Positions 12,101-23,630 of a DNA stretch of 64,000 nt are shown here, piece after piece. Position numbers and translations under genes: made by a program. The notes under the pieces were generated by a model, which was not told the DNA's origin, did not search any database, and saw only the letters and a program-made list of their open reading frames with translations. The DNA is from Gaeumannomyces sp. JS-464 (lineage: Eukaryota; Ascomycota; Sordariomycetes; Magnaporthales; Magnaporthaceae): positions 496,001 to 560,000 of the forward strand of contig NGZR01000001.1 in the NCBI GenBank assembly GCA_002197995.1, in the 5' to 3' direction. Positions within the stretch are counted from its first letter, which is position 1. Each line of letters starts with the position of its first letter.

Positions 12101-13892
12101 TAGCCGAAGCTGTTATAAATAATAGCACGCGCTTCCAATTCATTAAGCATTATAAAGAGGACCCGGTGTTTTACAAGTTAATTACGGAGCTCGCTACGCC
12201 CCGCCCCGGTAAAGCACCCCTAAGCACGAGGACGTGCTAAACGCTTTTAAAACCGGGCACCCTTTCCGCGTTATTAAAGGTTTGCTTTATAATAGGGATA
12301 ACGACGGGGTTAAACGATTTATTATCCCATTCTTTATGGTAAAAACCTTCCTTAAAAAGGCTTATAATTATAAACACCACTTCGGCCGCTAACGCATAAT
12401 AAACGCCCTCGCCGGTGTGCATTTCCGGTTTAAAAAGCGCCAAATTAACCAGTACATTAAAAACTGTCACGTTTGCGGCATAAACTAAATCGATAATTAA
12501 AAGCCCATCGTACGTTTTAACCTATCCAAGCCTTAATTAAACCTATAAGCGTGTTAATTATGAATTTTATTACTGCACTCCTAGTCGTACCGTTAGCAAA
12601 CACCTTTTAATAGCTTAGCACTTACGACTTTTTTAACGCCCTTTTTACCGTTACCGACAAAATATCCAAACGGATTATTTTAATCCCCGAATACGATACT
12701 TATGGTGCAAAACATTAAGCTTTACTGCTATTACGATATTTCCTTATAGCTAATTAACCTTATCCCCGCGCTATCATTTCCGATAGGGATGCTAAATTTA
12801 CCGAAACCTTTTAGCAAACCCTTTAAAAAGGCTTTGGAACTAAGCTCGCTATAACCACGGCTTACCATTCCTAAACCGACGGCTAATCCGAAAGAAAAAA
12901 CCAACTAGTGGAATTAGCCATCCGCTTTTACGCTTAAAAGCACTCCGTTTAGGTCGACATTTTCCCTGCACTTTAATAGGACATTAATAACTCGACCACG
13001 TCGGCTACGAACTGCTTACCGCACGAGTTTTCTTCGGATTTAAACTTTTTAAACCTGTTACTCGCTTTATTAACTTAAACCTAAAAGATACGCTTAACTT
13101 CCAATACATGCGTAAGCACTTCCGGCGTAAAGCTTAGTACGTTATAAACCTCGCTGCTTCCGAAATGAAAAGGCTATACGATGGCAAGCACCGTTATAAA
13201 GAATTTAACGAAGGAAACCAAGTTTAGTTAAAAATGGGTACCGTTTATAAGCTTCGGGGAGGAATTATAAATAACAAAACAGCCTTTTTTCGCTAGGGAC
13301 CTTATACGATTAAAAAGAAGGTTTTACCCCTAGCTTACGAGCTTAAGTTACCCATTAACGGCACCAGGATTTACCTAGTGATATTTATCCAGCACTTTTT
13401 CGCTACCACGCTAAAAACGATCCCTTTTAGCGAATACCAGCACCATTTAGCCTTATTAACTATACCCCGGTCGACGACGAATTCGACGACCCTAGCAACC
13501 CCGACGACAAATCGTTCGAGGTTAAACGCATTACTAACCACAGGGTTAAAAAGGGCGGCGCTATTAAATACTACGTTATTTGGAAGGGATACGGAAACCA
13601 CGAGGGCATTTGGAAGCCCAAAGCCAACCTTAAGCACGCACCCAAAATAGTCGAAGCTTACGAGAAGTCGCAGGCAACCTTAACCGCGCTTAAAGGCAAA
13701 GTTAACGCTTTTACCGACGGTTTTTTCCCGGCAGCTAACGACGTCCCTAAAGCTCGGGGACCTACTCCGGTTAAGCGCGGCCGTAAACGCCCGCACGAAA
13801 ACTAGGCGCTATAAGAGCGAAAAAGGAAGAAAACATTGTGCTATTTGTGTTTAGCATCGAGGACGATGCCGTTTTTTTAAAAGGCCGGCACT
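6126..13892 (+). pseudogene. RetroB Gag-Pol with chromodomain, RIP-mutated
   Basis: Gag starts near 6,800. About 8,720-8,870 encodes a basic tract rich in Arg-Asp-Tyr/Lys repeats. RT lies about 10,860-11,250 and retains the catalytic box FVDDIIIF at 11,063-11,086, followed by Ser. Integrase is at about 12,370-12,970, with a degraded HHCC region and the later segment VTDKISKRIILIPEYDTYG. A chromodomain at about 13,545-13,680 includes YYVIWKGYGNHEGIWKPKA, with the aromatic and Trp positions typical of the fold; a basic tail follows. Stop codons elsewhere break the frame, so the copy is non-autonomous as it stands. Chromodomains in this family are thought to steer integration to heterochromatin marked by H3K9 methylation. 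Confidence 0.82.
6128..6142 (+). other. RetroB primer-binding site candidate
   Basis: TGGTAGCAACTCCGG starts two bases after the 5' LTR. TGG at this position is the usual complement of the CCA end of a tRNA primer. The matching tRNA was not determined. Confidence 0.5.
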
Positions 13893-14094
13893 TGTTACGG
13901 CCAGTAAGGCTTTAATTGTAAATAAAAAAGTTTGGACTGGAAACCCTTATCGTTAAATAAGGGCGGAAGCTTTATAAAGTGAATCCCGCACAAAGATATT
14001 TCAAACCTTTGCAAAGCCAGGCCTTCGGCTTTTAACCTACTCCGAATACCATCTTTTTGCTTTTCCAATTTCTTTACCCTCGACTGCTTTAACA
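13893..14094 (+). repeat. RetroB 3' LTR
   Basis: 202 bp starting TGTTACGGCCAGTAAGGC and ending GACTGCTTTAACA. It is directly preceded by the purine-rich AAAAGGCCGGCACT, a candidate polypurine tract. It pairs with 5,929-6,125. Confidence 0.88.
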
Positions 14095-14217
14095 TTTTAC
14101 GAATAACAATTTGTAAACGAAAAATAAAAAGTTGCTTACGCTATTATTAAATTAAACGGCAAAATGAAAAAATAGTTTTAGTTAACTTAAAACGATTATT
14201 TTAAAAAATATAAAAAT
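14095..14217 (+). pseudogene. RetroA copy A1, Gag segment between RetroB and CopiaC
   Basis: This short piece continues Gag from 5,930 and matches about 28,700-28,810 of A2. It ends with AAAAT at 14,213-14,217, which is repeated at 23,631-23,635 on the other side of CopiaC. Confidence 0.75.
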
Positions 14218-14306
14218 TATTAATAGGAGTAGTACTTTTATAAGTACGGAAATCTTTTAAAAGGAATAAATAAAAATTTATAAATTTGGAACTAATGTTT
14301 ATAATA

Positions 14307-16167
14307 ACGTGGTTTACAAGTAAGTAAGCTATATAAGCGAATGGGCTACGACACCCTAACCTCCGGTTAATCGACGCGCATGCCAACCTAATAACGCTTA
14401 AAATCCATTTAAACTATTCGGAACTATATACATTAAACGTTTTTACTTTTTCCTAATAAATGCGCGCATTATGTCCGGTTTTTCCGCAGGTGCCATATTG
14501 CCGACGAGTCGTTATCGCCCTTTTTTTTTAACCTTTATAATCGCGCATTTTTTGCTGTAACTGCTTATTTAGCTTTTGCTGGTTTAAAACATTTCGTATT
14601 TTTTTAATAATATGTAACCCTTTTTGTTAAACACGTATTTTTTTAGCCTTTCGGCGTTTGTTTAATGCTTCGTTCGCTTTTCGTAATTTAAAGCACTTTT
14701 TTTTTAAAAGGTTAACCCGATGCATAATTGCTTTAACCCTTTTTGTTAATTAGTTTATAACCGATAGCATAAATAACGGAAAGCTGCTTCGGTAATTGGA
14801 AATCCAAGGTTTAATATATTCGGATTGCAAAGTTGCGTTTTTAGCTGTTTAAAGCGTTTTAAAGGTTTAAAATTCGGCGTTGCTTAAGGGTTTTTTCGAG
14901 GGAGTTAAAGTTTATAACCTTACATTTAGCTTTTTTAAAACCGAATCCGGATTAAAAAAAGCAAAGCCAGCTTTTCGAAACCCTTTTTAGATATTTCCTT
15001 TAGTTATAAAGTTAAAAAATGCCGTTTTAAACGCCGAAAAGAATTCGATTTTAATTACGTGGTTAACGTATAACCTTATTAAGTTTTCGATTTGTTAACC
15101 GTACGCTTTTTTTAGCGGGTTAAAGCATTTAACGTTAAGCGGTTAAAAAAAGTAAAACGAATACGAAAGCATGCAAAGCGTAATAATGTTATGTTTTTAA
15201 CGGTAAAACTCGAAATTCGTCGAGTGGTAGCTTTCGTAGCCGTTTAGCATTAACAAACGATAAGTGCTTTTTGCGCGCGATGCAATGTGTTTATCGAAAT
15301 GCTAAATCCATTTTAAACCGAGCTCGTTCGTAATTCACTTGTTAAAATTCGTTAAAATAACTTAGTTGCGTAAAAGGTCGGTTTTCGAGTACTAATTAGC
15401 TAAATGGTACTGCCTTTTAACGATAAAAAAAAAGGGATCGCTTAGCCGTAACAGTTAACCTTTTGGATAACTATAGCTTATTCCCGGTTGCTAAGCTGGA
15501 TTAGCTTTGTTTTATTACGGCTTTTCGATATTGTAATAACTATAACGGCGGCGATTATACTTATAAAAAAGCCGGTTTCGTCGAAATTGTAAATGTCGTT
15601 ATCCAGGATGCTATATTTGGCTATAATGTTTCGTATAAAGTCGAATTACGCAAAAACGAGCTTGGAATTTTCGCATTTAGCCTTTTAGTAGTTGTACTTT
15701 TAAATTTAGCGCGTACCGAGCTTTACGCGGCGTTTAACGAAGTTCGCGACCTAGTTTTTACCGACGGCGCCCGCGTCGCGTTCGGCAAGCAATCGGTTGG
15801 CCATATTTTTAACATTAAAAGGCCGGGGAGGGAATGCTCGCGAATCCAGCTTAAATATGTATTTAATAAGCGCTTTCTTTTCGGATTCCGTTAATTTCCG
15901 TAATTTGGGCATAGTGTCGCGTCGAGCAGGTTGGCCGTGCTTTCGACGCGTTAAAGTCGATTTCGCGATCGAGTAAATTTTTGCAGCCTTCCGTATGTTT
16001 AGTTTTAGGTTGGATTGCAAAGTTTAAAAGGCAAGCATTACCCGGCTTTCGTCGTTTCCCGTCGATATTATTTTAGTAAAAAACTTGGTCGCGAAAAAAA
16101 AAAAGTTTTACGCGGTCGCGTGTTATGGCTTATTCGCTTATGTGGCCCACTTACTTGTAAACCACGT
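14307..16167 (-). mobile_element. Fot1/pogo-type DNA transposon in CopiaC LTR
   Basis: The 1,861-bp element has terminal inverted repeats starting ACGTGGTTTACAAGTAAG and ending CTTACTTGTAAACCACGT. The imperfect match extends inward about 40-45 bp. It is flanked by TA dinucleotides, the target duplication of the Tc1/mariner superfamily. Length, TIR size and transposase similarity fit the Fot1/pogo group of fungi. The transposase is on the minus strand. Confidence 0.92.
14450..16020 (-). pseudogene. Fot1/pogo-type transposase, RIP-inactivated
   Basis: The N-terminal part (minus strand, 16,020-15,751) is still open. It carries the pogo/CENP-B-like helix-turn-helix DNA-binding region, with recognisable IRKAAKIYSIAKSTLTRRK, PARRDTMPKLRKLTE and NMANRLLAERDAGAVGKN. 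Downstream, the first catalytic Asp is kept in NFDETGF (15,568-15,588). The second block reads LNGYESYHS (15,221-15,247), where functional relatives have LDGHESHHS, so the catalytic Asp is now Asn and two His are Tyr. Many stops follow and the enzyme is dead. The 3' limit is approximate. Confidence 0.83.
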
Positions 16168-16316
16168 TAATGCATGTTTATATAAGAATTTAATTACAAA
16201 AAGGGGATTATAAAATCCCTTTTTATAAGCTCGTAAAAGCGCACGGCCCGTGGGTTTACGGCTTTACAAAGCGTGGGCTTTTTTTGGATGCACGCGTTAA
16301 ATTACGTGAATTAACA

Positions 16317-19300
16317 CTAGCAATTTTTTCTTTAAACGCGTGTATCGGTAAATGCTTATTTTTTAAATCCCGGGATTTTACAATACTAATAACAAAGGAA
16401 TCCAAATTTAATAACCTGCTTTAAAAACAAAGGAAAAAAAGGTAAAAAAACTGTGCTAAATATCGGTAAAAATTGTAAATAAGGATTATAAATAGGAATA
16501 ATAGGAAATAGAGCAATGTTTAGTTAAACGCTCGTAAAATTAGGTAATGCCAAATTAAATGCGCATAATAACAGTAAATAGATTTAATAGAAATCTATTA
16601 AGCCGTATGCGTGCTAATCGGGTAATAGGAAAAAGCAAATCGGAAGTATAACTTAAAAGGCTTGGGATATTTTAAAAGCCGTAAGCTTTAATCGTTGTAA
16701 TTTGGAATTTAATCTTTACAAACAAATATCGATATCCTCGCTGCTTGCCTGCTTGTTTGCCGATTTTTGCTTTACTATTTTGCTGCTCGACTAATTACCG
16801 CGATAATATCCACTCGTTTTAAAAAAGCTAGCAAAGGTAAATTAGTTAAAAAAGGTTAAATTGGCGTTAAAACGGTCCCAAATAATAGCGTTAAAAAAAC
16901 TCGTGCCAAAAAGGGAAAAAGCAAATCCTTTACTCGCCCGCGCTTTGCAAAAGGCAAATAAAGATCGTTTTTATGCTTAAATTGCTTTAACTTTCTTTTG
17001 GCCGGCAAGTTTTAATAAAATTAGGTGCTTTAATACCAAGCCGGCCGGTAACCGTTGCTAATCCTATGCTTTTAATTATTCGTGCTAACTGGTGTAAGTA
17101 ATTTTTTAAGCCTTGGTTTGCTAATTTTTTGCGCTAACAACCGGTAATTTTAAAATCGCAATAACTTTAGCTAAAAAGTTTATAACTAAATATTTCCGCG
17201 AAACTATTATTAATAAAATATAATAGCTAATCTTTTATTTAATTACGCTAATGCTTTGTTAACCGTACTTTCGCTATTTTTAAAATCTCGCGAAATGGCG
17301 CACTACCATTAAATGCATAATCCTTTTTAAAAAGGAAAAATAAGCCGGTAAAGTTAACGCTAATTTTATTAAAATAAGTGCTATTAAGCGGAAAGCGGCA
17401 GGCCGCGTTACCGCTTAGCGTATATTCGATGCGGCGTTTTTAAAAGCAAAGGATAGCCTATTTAAAACTCCTAATAATAACGAAAATAAAAACGAAAAAA
17501 TGGCCGAAAAGGGAAAAAAGGATAAAAATGCTAGTAATATTAATAAATAAGCTGGTAATATGTCCGGCAATAGTAAAAGTTATTCCTAAAACTTAAGGTA
17601 GTCGTTCGTAAAATCGTTTTCCGGTTGTTTTAGCGTTTTAGTAATTTCGTTTTTTTTTAATTACATTGTTAGCCATTTTTAAATTACAATAAATCGATTT
17701 AACCGCTTTCCCTCGCTTTTTTTTATTATTTTTCGCGTTTTACTTAACTTTCGATTCGTACCGTTATCGTATTGCTTGCGATTAAATCTTCCAAAGTTTT
17801 ATTTAGTTAATTTTTAATTATCGCGTTTGCCGGATTATTTAATTTTGCGATTTAGCGGATTTCGTCGATTTCGCGGCTTTCGTAGGATTTTTTAAATGCT
17901 ATAACATCGATTATAAGCCTTTTTTCCGCTATTATGCCCAATTATACGAAATATTAATATAGCGAAAAGCTATTAGTGCAAATTATTAATTTCGGGGCTT
18001 TTTGGTTTAGCTTTTTAAAAATCGTTACAAACGTTAAATTAAAAACGTAAGTTGCATTAAACCCGTTAATTATCCCGTAAATCTCACTTGCGAAAACGCT
18101 TTTCGTAACCCTTTTGCATTTAACTAACGTTTAATACAAAATGTTTCTAATTAATTAAAAACTGGTTTTTTAATCGTCGGATTTTTCATTACTTAATACA
18201 ATTACAAACCCGATTTGTAAATTTAGGTTTAAATTGTTTGCGAATAATCCGTTTATAAAAACGTTAAGGTTAGTTTTTTGCAAATCCAATAAAACGTATT
18301 TTAGCCTTTTTTAAGCGTTATTAATTTGCTATTTAATCCTTTTATTTAGCTTAACTACGTTTTTTCATCCCGGGTTTTTGGCTTATACCGCTATAAAATA
18401 ATTAAATACGGCTTTCGGTTAGCACATGGAACTAATATATGCGCTTCGAGCTTTTTAAACGATATACTTATAACTTAAGCTTTTTAAATTAGTTTTTATT
18501 AGCTTAAGCCTTTTACTTTATTTCTTTTATCGAACTTTAAGCTTTTAATTTCCTATTAGGATTTTACACCCGTTAAAATCGGCTTCGTTTCCCGGTTTAA
18601 AAATCGATTTTGGTTTTGCACGAAAGCCTATTTTTTAAATCGCTAATTTTTCCTTTATTAAAAAGTCCAAATTTTTAAAATTTAAAATGTCGTTTATTTG
18701 TATGCTTACGATCCTAAAGCTTTATCCGCTTTCCGAAATAAGCAAGTAAAAATCGTAGCTTAACGTTTAACAATTTAAACGCTTTTTATAATGCTTTTGG
18801 TAAATAACGAACCAATGCAAGCCTAATTTTGCAATCCCGTAAAAAGGCTTAATTATTTTAAGCAACGTGCCCGGTTTAAACCATATTAATAACTCCTTAA
18901 GTAAACGCAAAAAAAACGTTTTTTTGCAATTTTAATTCCGATTAAATATACGTTTAACTAATATCTCGGATTATTAAATTAAACCTTATAAACGTAAGCG
19001 ATAATACGATCGCTAAAATTAATCGTTAACTGCATTTTATAATTATAGGAAATTGCGTAAAAATATTATATTTTTCCTCGTTATTATATTTTATAACCAC
19101 AAATTTCGATTTTTTAAAAGGCTTTAAGGTTTGCCCTTTTACCTCGTTTACAATTTGTAATCCAAAAATCGTGGCTTCTTAAAAGTCCTTTTAATAATCG
19201 CTTAATCATTTTAACGCCGATAAATGCGTTTAGTTTTTATTGGGTTAATTGCTTAAATGGTAAACCGGGAGTTGTAATTTTACCTTTTTGTTTAAATCGG

Positions 19301-22300
19301 ATCGCTAATTGGTAAAATTAGTGCTTTTAGCGTTTAAAAACGTTGTATGCATTTGCCGAAAGCTTCGTTTTATTGCAACTATTGGTTATGCGTTTTTACA
19401 AAAGCGACCTCGTTTATTAGGAATTTTAAATAATACTGTAATTTTAAATAAAATAGCTGTTTAATCTTAAAGCTTTTTATTTTGCTGTTTTTCGGCCTTT
19501 TTTTCGGGGGTTTCTTTAACGTTTTAACTGTTCGGGCTTAAAGTACTTAAAAGGTGCTAATTGCTTTTTAAATTTTTATACGATAAGTTTTTTTGCTTTA
19601 TAATAAGGTTTAACCACCGTGCTTTTAAAAGTCGCATTACCGTTAATCGTTTTTACCGTAATTAACGTGTTTGTTATAAATAGGACTTTATACGAGCCTT
19701 GCCATTCGTCCTTTTCCCGGAATACCAAAACTTCGCTTTTAAAGCTAAAAAGCTCGGAAATACCCGTTTTATGTTCGGTTCGTTACGTGCAGCCAATGCT
19801 TTTTACACACGTCGCTTATCGTGTAAAATCCAGATTTTTATTATAGCTTTCCTAATTGCAGCGGCTTTTTATACCTAGGTTTATAAAAGTGGCGATTCGT
19901 TATTAATTCGAAGCATTGCTTTAAAAACGAGCAGTGTAAAAATAAGTCCGTTAAGGCCGGCCGTATCGTTTACGGCTTTTACTGCTTTTTAAAGCATTAA
20001 TTCGAGGTGCATAATTAAGCACTTTTATCGGATAATATTAAAAGCCCGGCGTAAAAAAGCGTAATATCTTTTAATTTTACCGATTAACCAGTGCGCTTCG
20101 ATTAGGACCTGTTTACAAATAATCCTAAAAAGCTTTATTTCCGTTTAAAGTTCGCTCGCGGCGAAATTAGTACCGGCATTGTAAAAAATCACGTTAAAAG
20201 GCTTTAAATAAACGTCGATTTAGCACCGTTTAAAAGCTTCCTACGTTTTTTTACCGATATGTTTTTAAAAAACGCTGCAATATTAAAAGCTATATTCGCA
20301 TTAATTACGTAAAAAACTGGCTTATAATCGATATAAAACACGTTTGTTAATATTTCGTGGTTAAATCGATATCGTTTTAAAGTTTAAATTGAAAGCGTTA
20401 TAATGTAAAACCCTTTTTTTAATAAAAATGGCACATTTGGTTAATTATTGCGAAAGCGTTCGCGATTAGCCTCGTGCTTTGTACGCTTTAAAACGTTTTA
20501 AAGTTTATTAACAAATGGGTGCTTAAAGCGCTTATACACGCGCTTTAGCTTAACTTTCGTAAAGAAAACTGCTCCCGCGATTTTTATTTCCGTTATAAAG
20601 CTAACTACCGTCGTAACGTAAATAACGTCGTTAAAAAAAACCAAAGGTGGCCGTGCCTTTTTATAATCGGAACGCGTGTATTATCGTTTTTTATAAGCTC
20701 GTTACGCGTATTATTTAAATAAACGTGCAACGCATTTATATTTGCAAAGCATAGTAAGAAAAAGGTTAAAATTGGAATTATAAAAAACGTAATTTGGCCG
20801 ATTAAAATAGGAATAGTAATTTTTCCGATGCTAAAAACGGCTTTTTTTAATCCGAAAATTACGCGTTTTTATGCCCGTTTATATTAACAACGAAATTTGG
20901 CCTATAGCGTTAAAATGCGTAAACTTAATCCTTTTCGGCCGTAAAGGTTATTATTACACCTATATTTGAAAGGATTTTTTGCTATTGCTTAATGCTTCGA
21001 ATTTTATGTTAAACCAATACCTAATTCGCAAAAACATAGGAATAAAACTGGCTAAATCCCAAGTTTTAACGCTTATAAATGCGGTAGGTAAAAGCTTTTT
21101 TAATTAAGTACGCGGCCGTAGCGAAGGTTATAAAATAGCTGCTTTTATAATCCTTTTTTTCTTTTATTTCTTAATTGTTAAAATTAAAAAATAGCTATTT
21201 CTCCTTATTAGTGCTTTCGGGCTTTATTAATGCGAGAAATTGGGTATACCTTTTGCGTGGTTTGTTTTATGCCTTTTTTATGCTTTCCAATGCTTTTTAA
21301 ATCGTCGTTATTTTTTAAAAAAGTGGCGTGTCGATTTGCAATCCGGCTTTTTGCAAATCCAGCAACCGCGTGTATATAAGCGTAAATAAAAGCTTAGTTG
21401 GAAGGATTTGGGTTTATATGCTCGGTTTTAACTTTTATTATCCTTTTTGCGATCTTTGTAATTTTTAAACTTCCGTTTTACAAAATAAATGCCGGAAGGT
21501 TGTGCGTTTTTTTTCCATTCACATTATGCTTTTAAATTGGGAAAATAGGCTTTTAAAAGTCCTATTAGGATTTATAAAAACGGGTTTAAACTTTAATACG
21601 CTTTAAATTGCTTTTAAAATGCTCGTAATTAACTGGTTTTCGTTTTAGTAAAAAAGTTTAAAAGCGCGTTAGCAATTTTGCAGCTTATCCAAAAAAGTTT
21701 GCAAAACCTCCATGTTAAATTTATTTACATTAGCGATTTTTAAACGGATTGTTTGGAAAGTAATCGAGTTTTAGTTTATATAATATAATAACTTTAGTAT
21801 TAAAATACGCTTTAAAAATTATATAAATCTTTCGAAAAGTAAAGCTATACCCGATATACCGGGTGTACTACTGCTTTGCTTTGCTTTAAAATGCTTAAGG
21901 AAAAATCGCATAAAACTGTAAAAAAGGTATTTTAAAAGTCTCGTATATAGTTGCGAAAAACAAAATTTTATCGTTTAAAATATCGTATAAATTACCGGAA
22001 TAGCTGTACTTTTTATCCCACGCGCTTTGGAATGCTTTTATTAAGTTTTTATTAACGGCGGCGTTAAGCACCTCCTTAAAAGAAAGTTATTTATATAATA
22101 ACTTCGCAAACGCCGAGGTTTTATATTAAAAACGTAATATTTCCACATTTTATAATCCATCGATCGGTTAAATAGTTTTTCCACGATCCTTTTGCTTTAT
22201 GTACTGCTTATAATAGGACTTTTATATATACGTGGGTTAAATGTTCGTTAAAACTGAAAATTGGTTGCTTAAAGGATCGGTGTAATTTCAAGTAGGAAAA

Positions 22301-23394
22301 GGATTGCAAAAGGTATAAAAGCAATGGTTTAATTGCTTAAAGGATCGGTGCGCTTTTAAAAACGGTAATTTTTAATATAAAAAAAAATGGGGGGCTTTAA
22401 AACTTTATCTATGGAAAGGGTAAAAAAGTGTTAATAAAAACGAAATAAAGCTTTAATTTAGCGTTTTAGCGATTTTTAAATCTTATTTCCGCTAGTTTCT
22501 TACTCGGCGGTAAACTTCGCTAACGAAGTGGCGAGTCGCATTATTCCGAAGGCATTTATAGCAGTAATCGGGGGATTGGCTTTTGGAAAGGTTATGCGAT
22601 TTTGGAAAGCAAAAAGGTGTAATTTTATGGTAAAAGTTGTTATCCTAAAAACTAACTCCCATTGCATAACTTGCATAATCCTTTCGCTAAGCTTTTCTTT
22701 TGGTAAGCCGGGTACGAGGATCCTATAATTTTCCAAATGCTTTTTAAAAACGCGGGTAATTCGTAAATCGAGGTTATTAAAGTGCTTTGCTTCCCACCCT
22801 GCGTAGTTTTTAAATACGTCGTTTAAAAAATTATCGCCATATGTGTTATTATAAAAAAGTAATGTTTTAAACATCCATGCGTTCCGGCGAGCAATGGAAG
22901 CTTAGTTTGGTAATTTTTCGAAATTATATAATAGACTTAATAAAAAAAGCATATCGATGTTTTTTGCAAAAGATTTGGGAAGGTCGAATGTTATTAATGC
23001 GCTTTTTATAATCATTTTTTGCTTATTGCTAAACTCCTTTGCCGTTTATTATTCCAAAAAATTAAACATGTTATTAATGGGGGGGTAACGAGCGATATCG
23101 TTTAGGTAATCGATTTAAAAGTCCAGTCGCCTAACGTAAAAAAGTGTTTAAAAAAATCACGTAACGCCCTTTTTACGTTTATTTAAATTTTATAAACAAA
23201 AGTTTAATCGCTTGCAATAAAAAGGTGCTTTTAATACGTAATCGACTCCCGTATAACGCGTTATTAAGCAGTAAAATTCGATTCTTTTGCTTTTAAACTT
23301 TTACGTTAACCTAATCGCTTTTTCGAAAAAGGTATTAAACGTTTAAATCCTTTACCTTGCTATTTATATTGCCTTTTTAAATAACATTAATTAA
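16317..23394 (-). pseudogene. CopiaC Gag-Pol, RIP-degraded
   Basis: Minus-strand pieces recognisable by family similarity are these. A Gag-like ORF spans 22,874-22,500 (124 aa). The integrase core, near 20,250-19,900, includes IEAHWLIGKIKRYYAFLRR, where relatives have a catalytic Glu in place of a Lys, and AVKAVNDTAGLNGLIF. An RT region near 19,080-18,700 shows MQLTINFSDRIIAYVYKV and remnants of the fungal copia segment ending in a YHK-rich stretch. The integrase-before-RT order identifies copia. In-frame stops are frequent throughout. The domain limits are approximate. Confidence 0.7.
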
Positions 23395-23630
23395 TATTAA
23401 TAGGAGTGGTACTTTTATAAGCACGAAAATTTCTTAAAAGGAATAAACAAAAATTTATAAATTTGGAACTAGTGTTTATAGTAATGCATGTTTATATAGG
23501 AATTTAATTACAAAAAGGGGATTATAAAATCCCTTTTTATAGGCTCGTAGGAGCGCACGGCCCGTAAGCTTGCGGCTTTACGAGGCGTGGGCCTTTTTTG
23601 GATGCACGCGCTAAATTACGTGGATTAACA
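23395..23630 (-). repeat. CopiaC 5' LTR, intact
   Basis: 236 bp, with TATTAAT at one end and ATTAACA at the other. It is the uninterrupted partner of 14,218-16,316. AAAAT directly follows at 23,631-23,635. Confidence 0.88.

Larger units (their letters stand above)
5929..14094 (+). mobile_element. RetroB, Ty3/gypsy chromodomain retrotransposon inserted in A1
   Basis: The element is about 8.17 kb with LTRs of about 200 bp (5,929-6,125 and 13,893-14,094) starting TRTYACGGCCAGTAAGGC and ending TTTAACA. It sits inside the Gag of A1. TTTTA occurs on both sides (5,926-5,930 and 14,095-14,099), so a 5-bp target duplication is likely, though the first two LTR bases are ambiguous. Coding order on the plus strand is Gag, RT, integrase and chromodomain, a Ty3 order. 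The 3' half is visibly less AT-rich than RetroA, suggesting a younger or less heavily mutated copy. Confidence 0.87.
14218..16316 (-). repeat. CopiaC 3' LTR, split by Fot1/pogo element
   Basis: The LTR pieces are 14,218-14,304 and 16,170-16,316, with the TA target duplications at 14,305-14,306 and 16,168-16,169. Together they match 23,395-23,630 closely. The intact LTR reads GTTTATAGTAATGCATG across the site, which gives a natural empty-site control for the insertion. Confidence 0.87.
14218..23630 (-). mobile_element. CopiaC, Ty1/copia LTR retrotransposon inserted in A1 and itself invaded by Fot1
   Basis: Its two 236-bp LTRs are 14,218-16,316 (after removing the Fot1 insertion) and 23,395-23,630. 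They start TATTAAT (mutated TGTTAAT) and end ATTAACA. The element is flanked by a perfect 5-bp target duplication, AAAAT, at 14,213-14,217 and 23,631-23,635. Without Fot1 it is about 7.55 kb. On the minus strand the order is Gag-like, integrase, then RT, which is the copia order. RIP has filled it with stops. Confidence 0.87.
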
